In this document: positions 14,513 through 21,359 of the stretch, in pieces | Layout: every line of letters starts with the position of its first letter | How positions within the stretch are numbered: the stretch's first letter is position 1 | Source: a virus | IMG/VR virus record: IMGVR_UViG_3300020411_004007 | Coordinates: 1 to 39,193 of that record | Length of the DNA: 39,193 bases | Direction: 5' to 3' (one strand) | Translations under genes and position numbers: made by a program | Notes under the pieces: generated by a model | Told to the model about the DNA's origin: nothing | Seen by the model: only the letters and a program-made list of their open reading frames with translations | Database searches by the model: none

Positions 14513-14751
14513 GCAAGTACATGCAAGATCCAGATTTTCTTTTTAGTGTTCTAGCTATGGTTGTTAAGAAAAATGGTGGAAAAATAACCATAACTGATGC
14601 GGAAATGAAGGATGTATCAAAAGGTGACTTAATTGGGATGTATTATGAGCCAAAAAGTGGTGATTTAATTCTCAAACAAGTTGAAAAGAAAGATATGTTA
14701 CAAGCCACTAACATGGTGAGAGACACCAATGATAAAATTTACGACAATTAA
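14509..14751 (+). CDS. small hypothetical protein
   Basis: 80 residues, alpha/beta, Lys-rich: VLAMVVKKNGGKITITDAEM, then KGDLIGMYYEPKSGDLILKQ. The ATG overlaps the upstream stop (ATGA), and a GACTATTTA motif lies six bases ahead, inside the previous gene. Two short hairpin-like strands flank the sequence SGDLIL. No family named. Confidence 0.55.
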   Translation: MSKYMQDPDFLFSVLAMVVKKNGGKITITDAEMKDVSKGDLIGMYYEPKSGDLILKQVEKKDMLQATNMVRDTNDKIYDN

Positions 14752-14752
14752 A

Positions 14753-14878
14753 ATGACTGAAGAACAAAATAACAAGTATGACGACTCAATATGGGATACG
14801 TGGTCTATAGATACTGCTCGAACAGAACAAAAAATAAAGCAAAACAAGAATAAGGATAAAAAAGAGAAATCAAAATGA
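14753..14878 (+). CDS. 41-residue charged protein
   Basis: The frame begins MTEEQNNKYDDSIWDTWSID and ends in a Lys-rich tail (KQNKNKDKKEKSK). It fills the space between the 14509 and 14875 genes exactly, starting one base after the upstream stop codon and overlapping the next start by ATGA, which argues that it is translated. Function unknown. Confidence 0.5.
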   Translation: MTEEQNNKYDDSIWDTWSIDTARTEQKIKQNKNKDKKEKSK

Positions 14879-15462
14879 AACTCCTACTTGAAAATTGGCG
14901 AAAGTATTTAAACGAATCAAAACTTCGTGTTTTTGACTTTGATGACACAATTGCAAAGTCAGATTCTAAAATTTATATCACCACTGATACTGGTGAAAAA
15001 TTAGTTATGACACCGGGACAGTATGCCACTCATAAAGTTAATCCGGATTATGAATATGATTTTTCTGAGTTCGACGAAGTTATTAACCCAAGAGAAATTA
15101 AACAAATTACAAATATTGTTCGTAACGCACTTAATGCCGGAACAGAAGGTCGCGAGATTGCAATATTGACTGCACGGGATCAGAAGTCTGAAGATGCTAT
15201 TAAAAAATACTTAGAAAGTATTGATATTGATACTTCCAAGATTACATTTGTTCTTTTAGGTGATTCATCTGCAGAAATGAAAGCTGCATGGATAGCTGAC
15301 CGAATTGAAGCTGGTGCCACTGATGTTTTATTTTTCGATGATTCAGGTAAAAATGTCGATGCTGTTCAAGCCTTGACAAGCAAATACCCCGATGTTCAAA
15401 TAAAAGCTAGAAAAGTAAAATACGCCGAAGATATTGCGGAAAATACACCCCAACAAAGCTAA
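14875..15462 (+). CDS. HAD-superfamily phosphatase with targeting-like N terminus
   Basis: 195 residues. FDFDDTIA gives the HAD motif I (D21, D23). ILTARDQ is motif II-like, and LFFDDSGKNVDA (D155, D156) is motif IV. The layout matches short HAD hydrolases such as polynucleotide 3'-phosphatase-like domains, which repair RNA or DNA ends, though substrate is not determined. The first 15 residues MKLLLENWRKYLNES precede the fold and resemble the N termini of the Nudix and 17894 proteins. It may be carried in the virion. Confidence 0.75.
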   Translation: MKLLLENWRKYLNESKLRVFDFDDTIAKSDSKIYITTDTGEKLVMTPGQYATHKVNPDYEYDFSEFDEVINPREIKQITNIVRNALNAGTEGREIAILTARDQKSEDAIKKYLESIDIDTSKITFVLLGDSSAEMKAAWIADRIEAGATDVLFFDDSGKNVDAVQALTSKYPDVQIKARKVKYAEDIAENTPQQS

Positions 15463-15513
15463 AGAAAATAATATAAAAGCTGCGTTACTATTTAAGAACG
15501 TGGAGGCAATGTA

Positions 15514-15837
15514 ATGGTTGATTCAAACGATAGTTGGGATACTTATTCAAAATTGGTTTTGCAGCAACTTGAGACTTTGGCCGGGGGAATCGAAGCTTTG
15601 CGCGCAGAGCTACAAATGGTAAAAGAACAGTTGACTGAACTGAGAGCAAAAGAAGACAGAGTACAAGATATTAAAACGTGGAAAGATAAAATGGATGATG
15701 TCGCATCGCCACCACAAATAAAAGCTGCTTTGGATGAAATTGAAGATCTTAAGGAGTTTAAAACTCGCTCTATGACTATTTTTATGGTTGTACAGTTTAT
15801 AATGGCTGCAGCAATCGCGGCATCAAAAATGATTTAA
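15514..15837 (+). CDS. coiled-coil protein with C-terminal membrane anchor
   Basis: 107 residues: a helix (WDTYSKLVLQQLETLAGGIE), a heptad-rich coiled coil (EALRAELQMVKEQLTELRAK), a second charged helix, and a C-terminal hydrophobic span (MTIFMVVQFIMAAAIAASKM). TGGAGG lies 13 bases upstream of the ATG, and ACTATTTAAGAA lies at 15487. I recall closely similar proteins in marine phages. The topology suits a holin or spanin partner or an envelope-tethered protein, but the role is unproven. Confidence 0.65.
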   Translation: MVDSNDSWDTYSKLVLQQLETLAGGIEALRAELQMVKEQLTELRAKEDRVQDIKTWKDKMDDVASPPQIKAALDEIEDLKEFKTRSMTIFMVVQFIMAAAIAASKMI

Positions 15838-15839
15838 TT

Positions 15840-15868
15840 TTGACATTTGGTTGTTAGAGTGTTATGTT
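15840..15868 (+). promoter_or_regulatory. sigma70-like promoter giving a leaderless transcript
   Basis: TTGACA at 15840, a 17-bp spacer ending GTGT (extended -10) and TATGTT at 15863-15868. The ATG of the next gene is at 15875, seven bases after the -10, which is where transcription would start, so the mRNA would have essentially no leader. Confidence 0.65.
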
Positions 15869-15874
15869 TAGACC

Positions 15875-16126
15875 ATGGATTTTAACTTAGGTAATCTTGT
15901 CGGATTACAGTTTACAGAAAAAAATATAAAATTGGGCATTATTATTGATTCAAAAAAAGATAACTTTATAGTAAAATGGATATGGTATGATAAATTATTT
16001 TTCATGGACAATTGTAGTCCTTTGTTCGAAGAGCTAAACAACCAATACTTACTTAATGAAACAACCTATACGAGAAATCTCGAACACGAAGTAGGATGTC
16101 TCAAAAATTTAAGTTACGGTTTTTAA
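15875..16126 (+). CDS. small VGDLV-family protein, probably leaderless
   Basis: 83 residues: MDFNLGNLVGLQF, IKLGIIIDSKKDNFIVKWIW and a loosely matching C-terminal part. GNLV replaces GDLV, but LGIII and IVKWIW strands fit the family. There is no Shine-Dalgarno sequence, and the start coincides with the predicted transcription start of the promoter at 15840. Function unknown. Confidence 0.6.
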   Translation: MDFNLGNLVGLQFTEKNIKLGIIIDSKKDNFIVKWIWYDKLFFMDNCSPLFEELNNQYLLNETTYTRNLEHEVGCLKNLSYGF

Positions 16127-16127
16127 T

Positions 16128-16415
16128 ATGGCTTGGGAAAATTTTGACGAAGAGAGACTAAAACAAATAATCAGACAATTTGACGGAACTGTTTCTGAAA
16201 AAAATAAATCTCTTGTAAAGCCGTCTAAGATAGAATGCAAAGGTCATCGATGGTATTATTGTCCCAGTAAAAGAAAACATATCAAAATAAATTGTGGAAT
16301 AAAAGTGTACGTTGTAGATTATGAATTAGACGATTTTGATAGAATTTTAGCCTATGATGGTAAAAATTTATTAGCTATTCCACTAAAAGAAATTATTGAT
16401 TTAGGATTTAATTAA
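16128..16415 (+). CDS. hypothetical basic protein
   Basis: 95 residues. A helical N terminus (NFDEERLKQIIRQFDGTVSE) is followed by a Cys-containing strand part (KIECKGHRWYYCPSKRKHIK, then INCGIKVYVVDY). Three cysteines and a His could bind zinc, but the spacing matches no motif I know. It shares its stop with the next ATG (TAATG). Function unknown. Confidence 0.5.
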   Translation: MAWENFDEERLKQIIRQFDGTVSEKNKSLVKPSKIECKGHRWYYCPSKRKHIKINCGIKVYVVDYELDDFDRILAYDGKNLLAIPLKEIIDLGFN

Positions 16416-16567
16416 TGCTTTTTACATTTGGAACGTTTTGGAAATCTTTGCTTATTATAATGTCATCTTGGTGTATGTATGGTTTTTTTGGTTATGAAAT
16501 AACTATAACCACACTGCTGGCTGTATTAGTTTGTTTAAACTTAAAAGATTCACATCATTTGATTTAG
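16415..16567 (+). CDS. 50-residue membrane protein
   Basis: The frame begins MLFTFGTFWKSLLIIMSSWC, has a short polar turn (FFGYEIT) and a second hydrophobic stretch (TTLLAVLVCLNL), ending KDSHHLI. Two membrane helices are likely. It starts on the last base of the preceding stop codon, a coupling common in this window. Function unknown. Confidence 0.5.
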   Translation: MLFTFGTFWKSLLIIMSSWCMYGFFGYEITITTLLAVLVCLNLKDSHHLI

Positions 16568-16592
16568 ACCACATAGACCTATTTATGTCTAA

Positions 16593-16859
16593 ATGAATAC
16601 TAATACAAAAGAATTTGGATATACCGTAGCTGAAAAGCTACAGGTTGGCGATATTGTATCTTGGTCTAAATGGTCAGAAGAAATAGAAGATTGGATTGAT
16701 TATATTGGAATACTTGTAAAAATTGACAATAAAATCCGCGATAATAGGCTGGTATCAGTTTCGACCGTATTACCAATAGAAGACCAAAGTATGGAACTTG
16801 AGTTCTTTACACTTACATTGCGCTTGGTTTCGCGCTCTGTGAAAGAAAACAACACTTGA
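16593..16859 (+). CDS. small VGDLV-family protein
   Basis: 88 residues: KLQVGDIVSWSKWSEEIEDW, YIGILVKIDN, a middle strand LVSVSTVLP, and a final FTLTLRLVS. Clear family order with an acidic loop between strands 1 and 2. A CTATTTA motif at 16579 lies 14 bases before the ATG; there is no ribosome site. Its end overlaps the next promoter. Function unknown. Confidence 0.62.
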   Translation: MNTNTKEFGYTVAEKLQVGDIVSWSKWSEEIEDWIDYIGILVKIDNKIRDNRLVSVSTVLPIEDQSMELEFFTLTLRLVSRSVKENNT

Positions 16860-16883
16860 CTTACAAACATGACTATTTATACA
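16856..16883 (+). promoter_or_regulatory. candidate sigma70-like promoter
   Basis: TTGACT at 16856, a 16-bp spacer and TATACA at 16878-16883; a CTATTTA motif overlaps at 16873-16879. The downstream AAGGA at 16891 and ATG at 16904 follow naturally, so the TTG at 16856 is more likely a -35 box than a start codon. Confidence 0.5.
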
Positions 16884-16903
16884 TTGAGTCAAGGAATTTT
16901 AAA

Positions 16904-17788
16904 ATGTATGATGATAACGTTCTAATAGATTTAATTAAACAATTTATGCCATTTGCACAAAAACACATTGGCTTTAAAGCTCCCCCTAGACTTTTTTTAA
17001 AAAGAGATAAAGAAAATGCAAAAAACCCGCTTGGTCGGACAGCACATTACGAAGTAGAAAATAAAGCAATTCACCTTTATGTCAGTGGGAGACACCCAAA
17101 AGATATTTTGCGTTCTTTAGGGCATGAATTAGTACATCATCATCAACATGGTGAAGGTATGTTTGATGGCACTGAATACCTTGGGCCAGGATATGCACAA
17201 AAAGATTTAAAAATGCGAAAAGCAGAAGAAGATGCAAATCAACGAGGTAGTATGTGCCTTAGAGATTTTGAAGATATGCTTAAAGCGAAAAATGAGACTA
17301 TTTATTACGAACATCTACAAAAAGGAGATAACAAGATGTCATTGAAAGATTGGAAAGATAAGGAAATTTCAACGCTTTTATCAGAAGCGTGGGGTTTTAA
17401 GTTTAACACATTACAAGAATTTGAGGAATTTGATGAACAAGCTGAAATACAGGCAGAGAGTGAAGAAGAAGTTACCGAAGAAGGTGCTGAAGCGGCCGCT
17501 GAGGAAACAGTTGAAGAATCCTCCGAGGAAGAACTCGAAGAGTCTGAAGAGCCGGTAAAGGAAGCCGCAAAAGATGAAGAAGAAGTTAAAATGGAAGAAT
17601 CTGAAGATGACGCTATTGAAGAAGCTGAGGAAGTAGAGGAACGCAGAAGCCGAGGACGCAACCGTGAAGGTATGGAGCCTAATAATAACAGGCGCCCTGG
17701 TCCTTCCGAGTCTAAGCTTCATGAAGCTAAAATTCGAGAAATTCTCAAGAAAGCAATTGAAATTGTACAAGCTAAGAAAGACAAGTAA
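16904..17788 (+). CDS. predicted zinc metallopeptidase with long acidic C-terminal domain
   Basis: 294 residues from ATG 16904 (AAGGA eight bases upstream). The N-terminal part has ILRSLGHELVHHHQH, an HExxH helix (H74, E75, H78) with further histidines. From residue 145 the protein changes to MSLKDWKDKEISTLLSEAWG, then a strongly acidic, low-complexity stretch (170-250) and a basic helical tail (KLHEAKIREILKKAIEIVQA). AAGGAG eight bases before codon 145 marks a second in-frame start. The arrangement recalls phage protease/scaffold nested pairs, as in lambda C/Nu3, but no homology to those is claimed. Confidence 0.7.
   Translation: MYDDNVLIDLIKQFMPFAQKHIGFKAPPRLFLKRDKENAKNPLGRTAHYEVENKAIHLYVSGRHPKDILRSLGHELVHHHQHGEGMFDGTEYLGPGYAQKDLKMRKAEEDANQRGSMCLRDFEDMLKAKNETIYYEHLQKGDNKMSLKDWKDKEISTLLSEAWGFKFNTLQEFEEFDEQAEIQAESEEEVTEEGAEAAAEETVEESSEEELEESEEPVKEAAKDEEEVKMEESEDDAIEEAEEVEERRSRGRNREGMEPNNNRRPGPSESKLHEAKIREILKKAIEIVQAKKDK
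17336..17788 (+). CDS. nested in-frame gene: acidic scaffold-like protein (150 residues)
   Basis: ATG 17336 is in frame with the metallopeptidase, and AAGGAG at 17322-17327 is one of the best ribosome sites of the right half. The product would start MSLKDWKDKEIS, similar to MSLESDWKNFLNEQ of the 17894 gene, followed by a Glu-rich disordered region and a basic helix. Independent translation would give the acidic domain alone in excess over the peptidase fusion. A scaffold or packaged role is inferred from composition and nesting. Confidence 0.55.
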   Translation: MSLKDWKDKEISTLLSEAWGFKFNTLQEFEEFDEQAEIQAESEEEVTEEGAEAAAEETVEESSEEELEESEEPVKEAAKDEEEVKMEESEDDAIEEAEEVEERRSRGRNREGMEPNNNRRPGPSESKLHEAKIREILKKAIEIVQAKKDK

Positions 17789-17790
17789 TA

Positions 17791-17893
17791 ATGAAAGGCA
17801 AATACAAAAGTTGCGATTAGAGCTGAACTTAGGAAATCTAGGAATAAGTTCATTCATAGACTTTTGTTGTTGCAAAAAGAACAGGAGCATGGC
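17791..17893 (+). pseudogene. possible frameshifted short gene or programmed frameshift
   Basis: ATG 17791 gives only eight codons. One base on, the next frame is open from 17795 through the start of the 17894 gene and reads KANTKVAIRAELRKSRNKF, then IHRLLLLQKEQEHG, a convincing amphipathic basic peptide. Removing one A from the GAAAGG after the ATG would join ATG to this frame. Possible explanations are an indel in the phage, a sequencing or assembly error, or +1 frameshifting. Confidence 0.3.
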
Positions 17894-18145
17894 ATGTCTT
17901 TAGAATCAGACTGGAAAAACTTTTTAAACGAACAAATTAGTGAAAAAAATATCTTTACTTACATCTTAGGTCTCCAAGAGCTAATTTCTAAGTTTAAACC
18001 TCGAACTATGTCTGACAAAAATAGACTTGCCCTTGCTGAACAGCATCTCCGCGAAGTCAAACGATACGCACGGAGGATGCAGAACGAAATGCAGGTTCTT
18101 CAAGAAAAAGTTAGTATTCTTGAGGAATCTTTGGGTGATGAGTAA
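17894..18145 (+). CDS. small coiled-coil protein with targeting-like N terminus
   Basis: 83 residues from ATG 17894, which has AGGAG seven bases upstream. The start MSLESDWKNFLNEQISEKN resembles the other motif-bearing N termini. The rest is a long charged helix (LALAEQHLREVKRYARRMQN, EMQVLQEKVSILEESLG) with heptad spacing, likely a coiled coil. The stop shares a base with the next ATG. The reading frame extends upstream without a stop to 17795. Function unknown. Confidence 0.6.
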   Translation: MSLESDWKNFLNEQISEKNIFTYILGLQELISKFKPRTMSDKNRLALAEQHLREVKRYARRMQNEMQVLQEKVSILEESLGDE

Positions 18146-20202
18146 TGGGTGGTGCCGCTGGACACATGAATCACCCATTTGACTTGGGTTCAGTCAGGAC
18201 AGGTAAAGACCTTATTGATTTTTTCTATAGTGCTGTAGATTATCTTGAAACAGAAGGCGCTGGTAGTGTAAAAATCGATGGTGTTAATGTTTCTTTTAAG
18301 TTAGTAGAACAAGACGGTCAACATCAATTTGCTGTTGATCGAGGTTCTATGAAAGAAATAGATATTAGCGGCATTACAATGAGTCGTGTAGACGAAAGAT
18401 TTCCGGAAGGTCATGGCATGCGGCCGGCTATAAAAACGTTGCTGACTATTTTAAACGAAGCTTTACCGAGTATTGAACCACAGCTAAAAGAATTAGGTAT
18501 GTGGGATAATCCGACTTTGTTTTTGAACACTGAATACGTTGAAGGCACCACCAATGTTACTGATTATGATGAGAATTTCTTAGCAATACACACTCTAAGT
18601 CAATTTTATGAAAAAACCGCTAAATCAGGTCCCAGTAAAGGAAATATCAGACCCGGAGCTGAGCGGCCCACCACAACAGTTGTTAAAAGAGGGCAAGAAG
18701 TAGAAGTACCAATAAAAGATCCTAGCCGCGAAGTTTCATATGATCCAGAAGTAATGAACACCCTTGTTGAAAAACTAAATCCGATTGCAGAAAAATTGGG
18801 TTTTAAAGTTTATGGCTATGTACCAACTCGCCGCATAGTAGATTCCGACATTGATTTAGATAAAACTCTTTCTGAGCCGTTTACTATTAAAATCTCTGAT
18901 GATCGAGAAGTTACAAAACCTTTAGGCGATTGGCTAAAAGGTGCAAAAAATCCAGACTACGATGCTCTAAAAGTAAAAATCAATATCAATGGTCAAGAAC
19001 AAACTGTAACACGACATGCTTTAAATGCAGAATTATATAAGATTATTGGTATCGATAAAAACCCAATCGTAAATATAGTAGATCAAGCCGATGCAGAGCG
19101 TACAATTGATGGTACAGTTTTTATGCATGCTACTCGCATGCTTGGCAATGACATTTTAAGAGGTCTCACAAGCCCCATGGGAGACATTATGAATCACGAA
19201 GGGGTAGTACTCAGGGATGATGAAAAATTCGGTCCAAAGCCAGTAAAAATCACTGGTGAGTTTATCTTAGGTAACCTTGGAAGTGGATTTGGAAACGTTA
19301 AAGAAAACGAAGAAGACTTTGTTGGTTATCCGCACAAGCCAGTTGAAGAACAAGAAGATGAATCTGCTGATCCAGTAGTCGACGCAGATTTTACAGGTGA
19401 AACTGTTGCTTTTGTTCCCGGGGCTTTTAAACCTCCGCATCTTGGCCATTTAAAAATGGTTGAGCAATATGCTAATAGAGATGATGTTGATCGTGTAATT
19501 ATATTAATCTCAAGTCCAAAGAAGAAAAATCGTACACTAGATGATGGTACTGTTATAAAAGCAACTCATGCTGAAGATGTGTGGAAATTACTGCTAACAT
19601 CTGCTGGTTTATCTGATAATCCAAAAGTAGATTTAAGAGTTTCCAGTGAGCCATCACCAATTGGCGCTACCTTAGACATGATTGGACCTAATGGCATTCT
19701 TAAGCCCGGTGATAAAGTAATTTTAGGCGCTAGTGATAAACCAGATGATTCAGGCGTACCAGATTGGCACAGGTGGCTTTTTGTACAGCCAAAGGATATG
19801 ATGCAAGGTGTAGAGTTATTAGACCGTCAAGAGAACGCTGTGAAGGCTTATGACCGTCAAGGTGGAACACCGTTTAAAGCGCGAGATATGAGATCTCTGA
19901 TTTCAAAAGCAAAAACTGATGTTGATGCCATTGAAGAATTAGAAGAATTTGTTGGCGAAGAAAACGTTTTTGAACTCTTGGCCATCTTTGGTATGGGACC
20001 TCGCCAAGAAGAAGTAGATGCTGAGCTTGAAGAACACGCAATACAGGGCGCCCCGGCAGTCAAAACAAATTTTACCAACTTAGATGTAGAAGAATTTAAT
20101 GATGAGCAAGAAAGAAACAGCCGGCTCAACACAGAAAATATTGATTTAAGTATGGTAGACGAAGTTATGAAACTAATTATTGATAAAGGCATATTAAGAT
20201 GA
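18145..20202 (+). CDS. fusion of KxDG nucleotidyltransferase (RNA-ligase-like) and HxGH nucleotidylyltransferase
   Basis: 685 residues. The N-terminal half has SVKIDGVNVSFK (K43-x-D-G46, ligase motif I), AVDRGS, FLNTEYVEG (motif III/IIIa-like), HEGVVLRDD (351-359, motif IV) and KPVKITGEF (365-373, motif V), in the order of the covalent nucleotidyltransferase superfamily of RNA/DNA ligases. After an acidic linker, VAFVPGAFKPPHLGHLKMVE (H432-x-G-H435) opens a nucleotidylyltransferase like NMN or pantetheine-phosphate adenylyltransferases. The C terminus is helical and ends DEVMKLIIDKGILR. Both activities use a nucleoside triphosphate. A link to RNA repair or NAD chemistry is inferred. Confidence 0.7.
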   Translation: MGGAAGHMNHPFDLGSVRTGKDLIDFFYSAVDYLETEGAGSVKIDGVNVSFKLVEQDGQHQFAVDRGSMKEIDISGITMSRVDERFPEGHGMRPAIKTLLTILNEALPSIEPQLKELGMWDNPTLFLNTEYVEGTTNVTDYDENFLAIHTLSQFYEKTAKSGPSKGNIRPGAERPTTTVVKRGQEVEVPIKDPSREVSYDPEVMNTLVEKLNPIAEKLGFKVYGYVPTRRIVDSDIDLDKTLSEPFTIKISDDREVTKPLGDWLKGAKNPDYDALKVKININGQEQTVTRHALNAELYKIIGIDKNPIVNIVDQADAERTIDGTVFMHATRMLGNDILRGLTSPMGDIMNHEGVVLRDDEKFGPKPVKITGEFILGNLGSGFGNVKENEEDFVGYPHKPVEEQEDESADPVVDADFTGETVAFVPGAFKPPHLGHLKMVEQYANRDDVDRVIILISSPKKKNRTLDDGTVIKATHAEDVWKLLLTSAGLSDNPKVDLRVSSEPSPIGATLDMIGPNGILKPGDKVILGASDKPDDSGVPDWHRWLFVQPKDMMQGVELLDRQENAVKAYDRQGGTPFKARDMRSLISKAKTDVDAIEELEEFVGEENVFELLAIFGMGPRQEEVDAELEEHAIQGAPAVKTNFTNLDVEEFNDEQERNSRLNTENIDLSMVDEVMKLIIDKGILR

Positions 20203-20981
20203 CTGAAGAAAAACTCAGAGAGAGCATAAGACAAGCAATTCGCATTGTCAAAAAGAAAAAGTTAATGGCTGAAAATCAAGCCGCACAAGATGAATCAACA
20301 TTACGTGAAGTTGTAAGAAAATTTATTAGTGTTGAAATGAGACTTCTAAATGAAGCCACTCCTGACAATGACCCCGCACCCCATGAAAACACCGGAATCA
20401 ATGTGCTTGAAGATTTGTTAAAGAAAATTATTCCAATTTTGGAAACTGACTATAAATTATTGACCACCAGTTTAGAACAGCGCGAATCTTTTAGGGCTCA
20501 TATCATTAATGCTGCAGTTAGTACGCTAACACCTGTGGAAGCTAATAACGATGCTGTTAGTGATGATGAGAGTGAGCTAGACGAAGATGTTGAAATTGAT
20601 GTTGTTGATGACGATGATGCAGTAGATTCAAAATTTATTGATATTGACCCTAAGCCAGAACCTGAAGAAGAAGTTGAAACCGATCCAAGAGATGATTTTG
20701 GAATTGAAGGCGCTGATGTGACTGGAAGAAACATGGCATATGCTTCTTTTAAGAAAGTTGAAAGTTCAATTGTGGATGCATATGATTTGCTTGATAATAC
20801 TGAAGATCAAGATTTATTTTATGATTATCTCGTAGCAAACTTAAAATTGTATTTTGATAAATTTGAAAAAGAACTTGATCCTGAAAGTGTAGAACCTACA
20901 AACCAAGCTTATAATACGGCCGCCCAAGGCCAAGAAACTGATACTACTGACACAGAGAATGAAATTGATTTTAACTTGTAA
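20199..20981 (+). CDS. acidic helical protein, possible scaffold or internal head protein
   Basis: 260 residues. The N terminus (EEKLRESIRQAIRIVKKKKL) resembles the C-terminal helix of the metallopeptidase (EAKIREILKKAIEIVQAKKD). A second helix pair follows, then an Asp/Glu-rich disordered stretch (about 120-165) and a helical C-terminal domain. It overlaps the upstream gene by ATGA and shares TAATG with the next. Composition is like phage scaffold or core proteins, but no family signature is seen. Confidence 0.55.
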   Translation: MTEEKLRESIRQAIRIVKKKKLMAENQAAQDESTLREVVRKFISVEMRLLNEATPDNDPAPHENTGINVLEDLLKKIIPILETDYKLLTTSLEQRESFRAHIINAAVSTLTPVEANNDAVSDDESELDEDVEIDVVDDDDAVDSKFIDIDPKPEPEEEVETDPRDDFGIEGADVTGRNMAYASFKKVESSIVDAYDLLDNTEDQDLFYDYLVANLKLYFDKFEKELDPESVEPTNQAYNTAAQGQETDTTDTENEIDFNL

Positions 20982-21319
20982 TGAATTCAAAAACAAAATA
21001 TAAAAGTATAATAAGTAAATTAAAAGATAATAATCTTGTTAGTGATGATCTGTTAGTGTTAGTTAATAATCTGTCATTAGAAGATATTATAGCACTTAAA
21101 TTTGAGTTGTCAAGTAAAATGTTAAAAAAACGTATGTATGGATTTGACATTTGGCGCAATTCGAAGTACATCGTACAAGAAGCAATGTTGAAATTTGCAA
21201 TATCTGCCACAAAATCAAAAAAAGATGCTGCAAGATTTTTAGGATTAGATTACACAAATTTCAGTAAACTTGTCAAAAAATTTGGTGTGGAAGAATATTT
21301 TGATCAAGATAGTTTTTGA
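20981..21319 (+). CDS. helix-turn-helix protein, possible transcription regulator
   Basis: 112 residues. The C-terminal part AISATKSKKDAARFLGLDYT followed by NFSKLVKKFGVEEYF has the spacing of a Fis-type helix-turn-helix: helix, DAARFLG turn, NFSKLVKK recognition helix. The N-terminal 70 residues are helical and basic. It is the only clear DNA-binding regulator candidate in the window, so it could act on the phage promoters. The start shares a base with the upstream stop. Confidence 0.65.
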   Translation: MNSKTKYKSIISKLKDNNLVSDDLLVLVNNLSLEDIIALKFELSSKMLKKRMYGFDIWRNSKYIVQEAMLKFAISATKSKKDAARFLGLDYTNFSKLVKKFGVEEYFDQDSF

Positions 21320-21359
21320 ATAACAAAAACCACTCTATTTACTATTAGAGGGTTAAAAT

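Noticed and set aside
17305-17890. Minus-strand Ser/Phe-rich open frames
   Set aside because: They are the reverse complement of the Glu-rich low-complexity coding stretch, which naturally lacks stops on the other strand.
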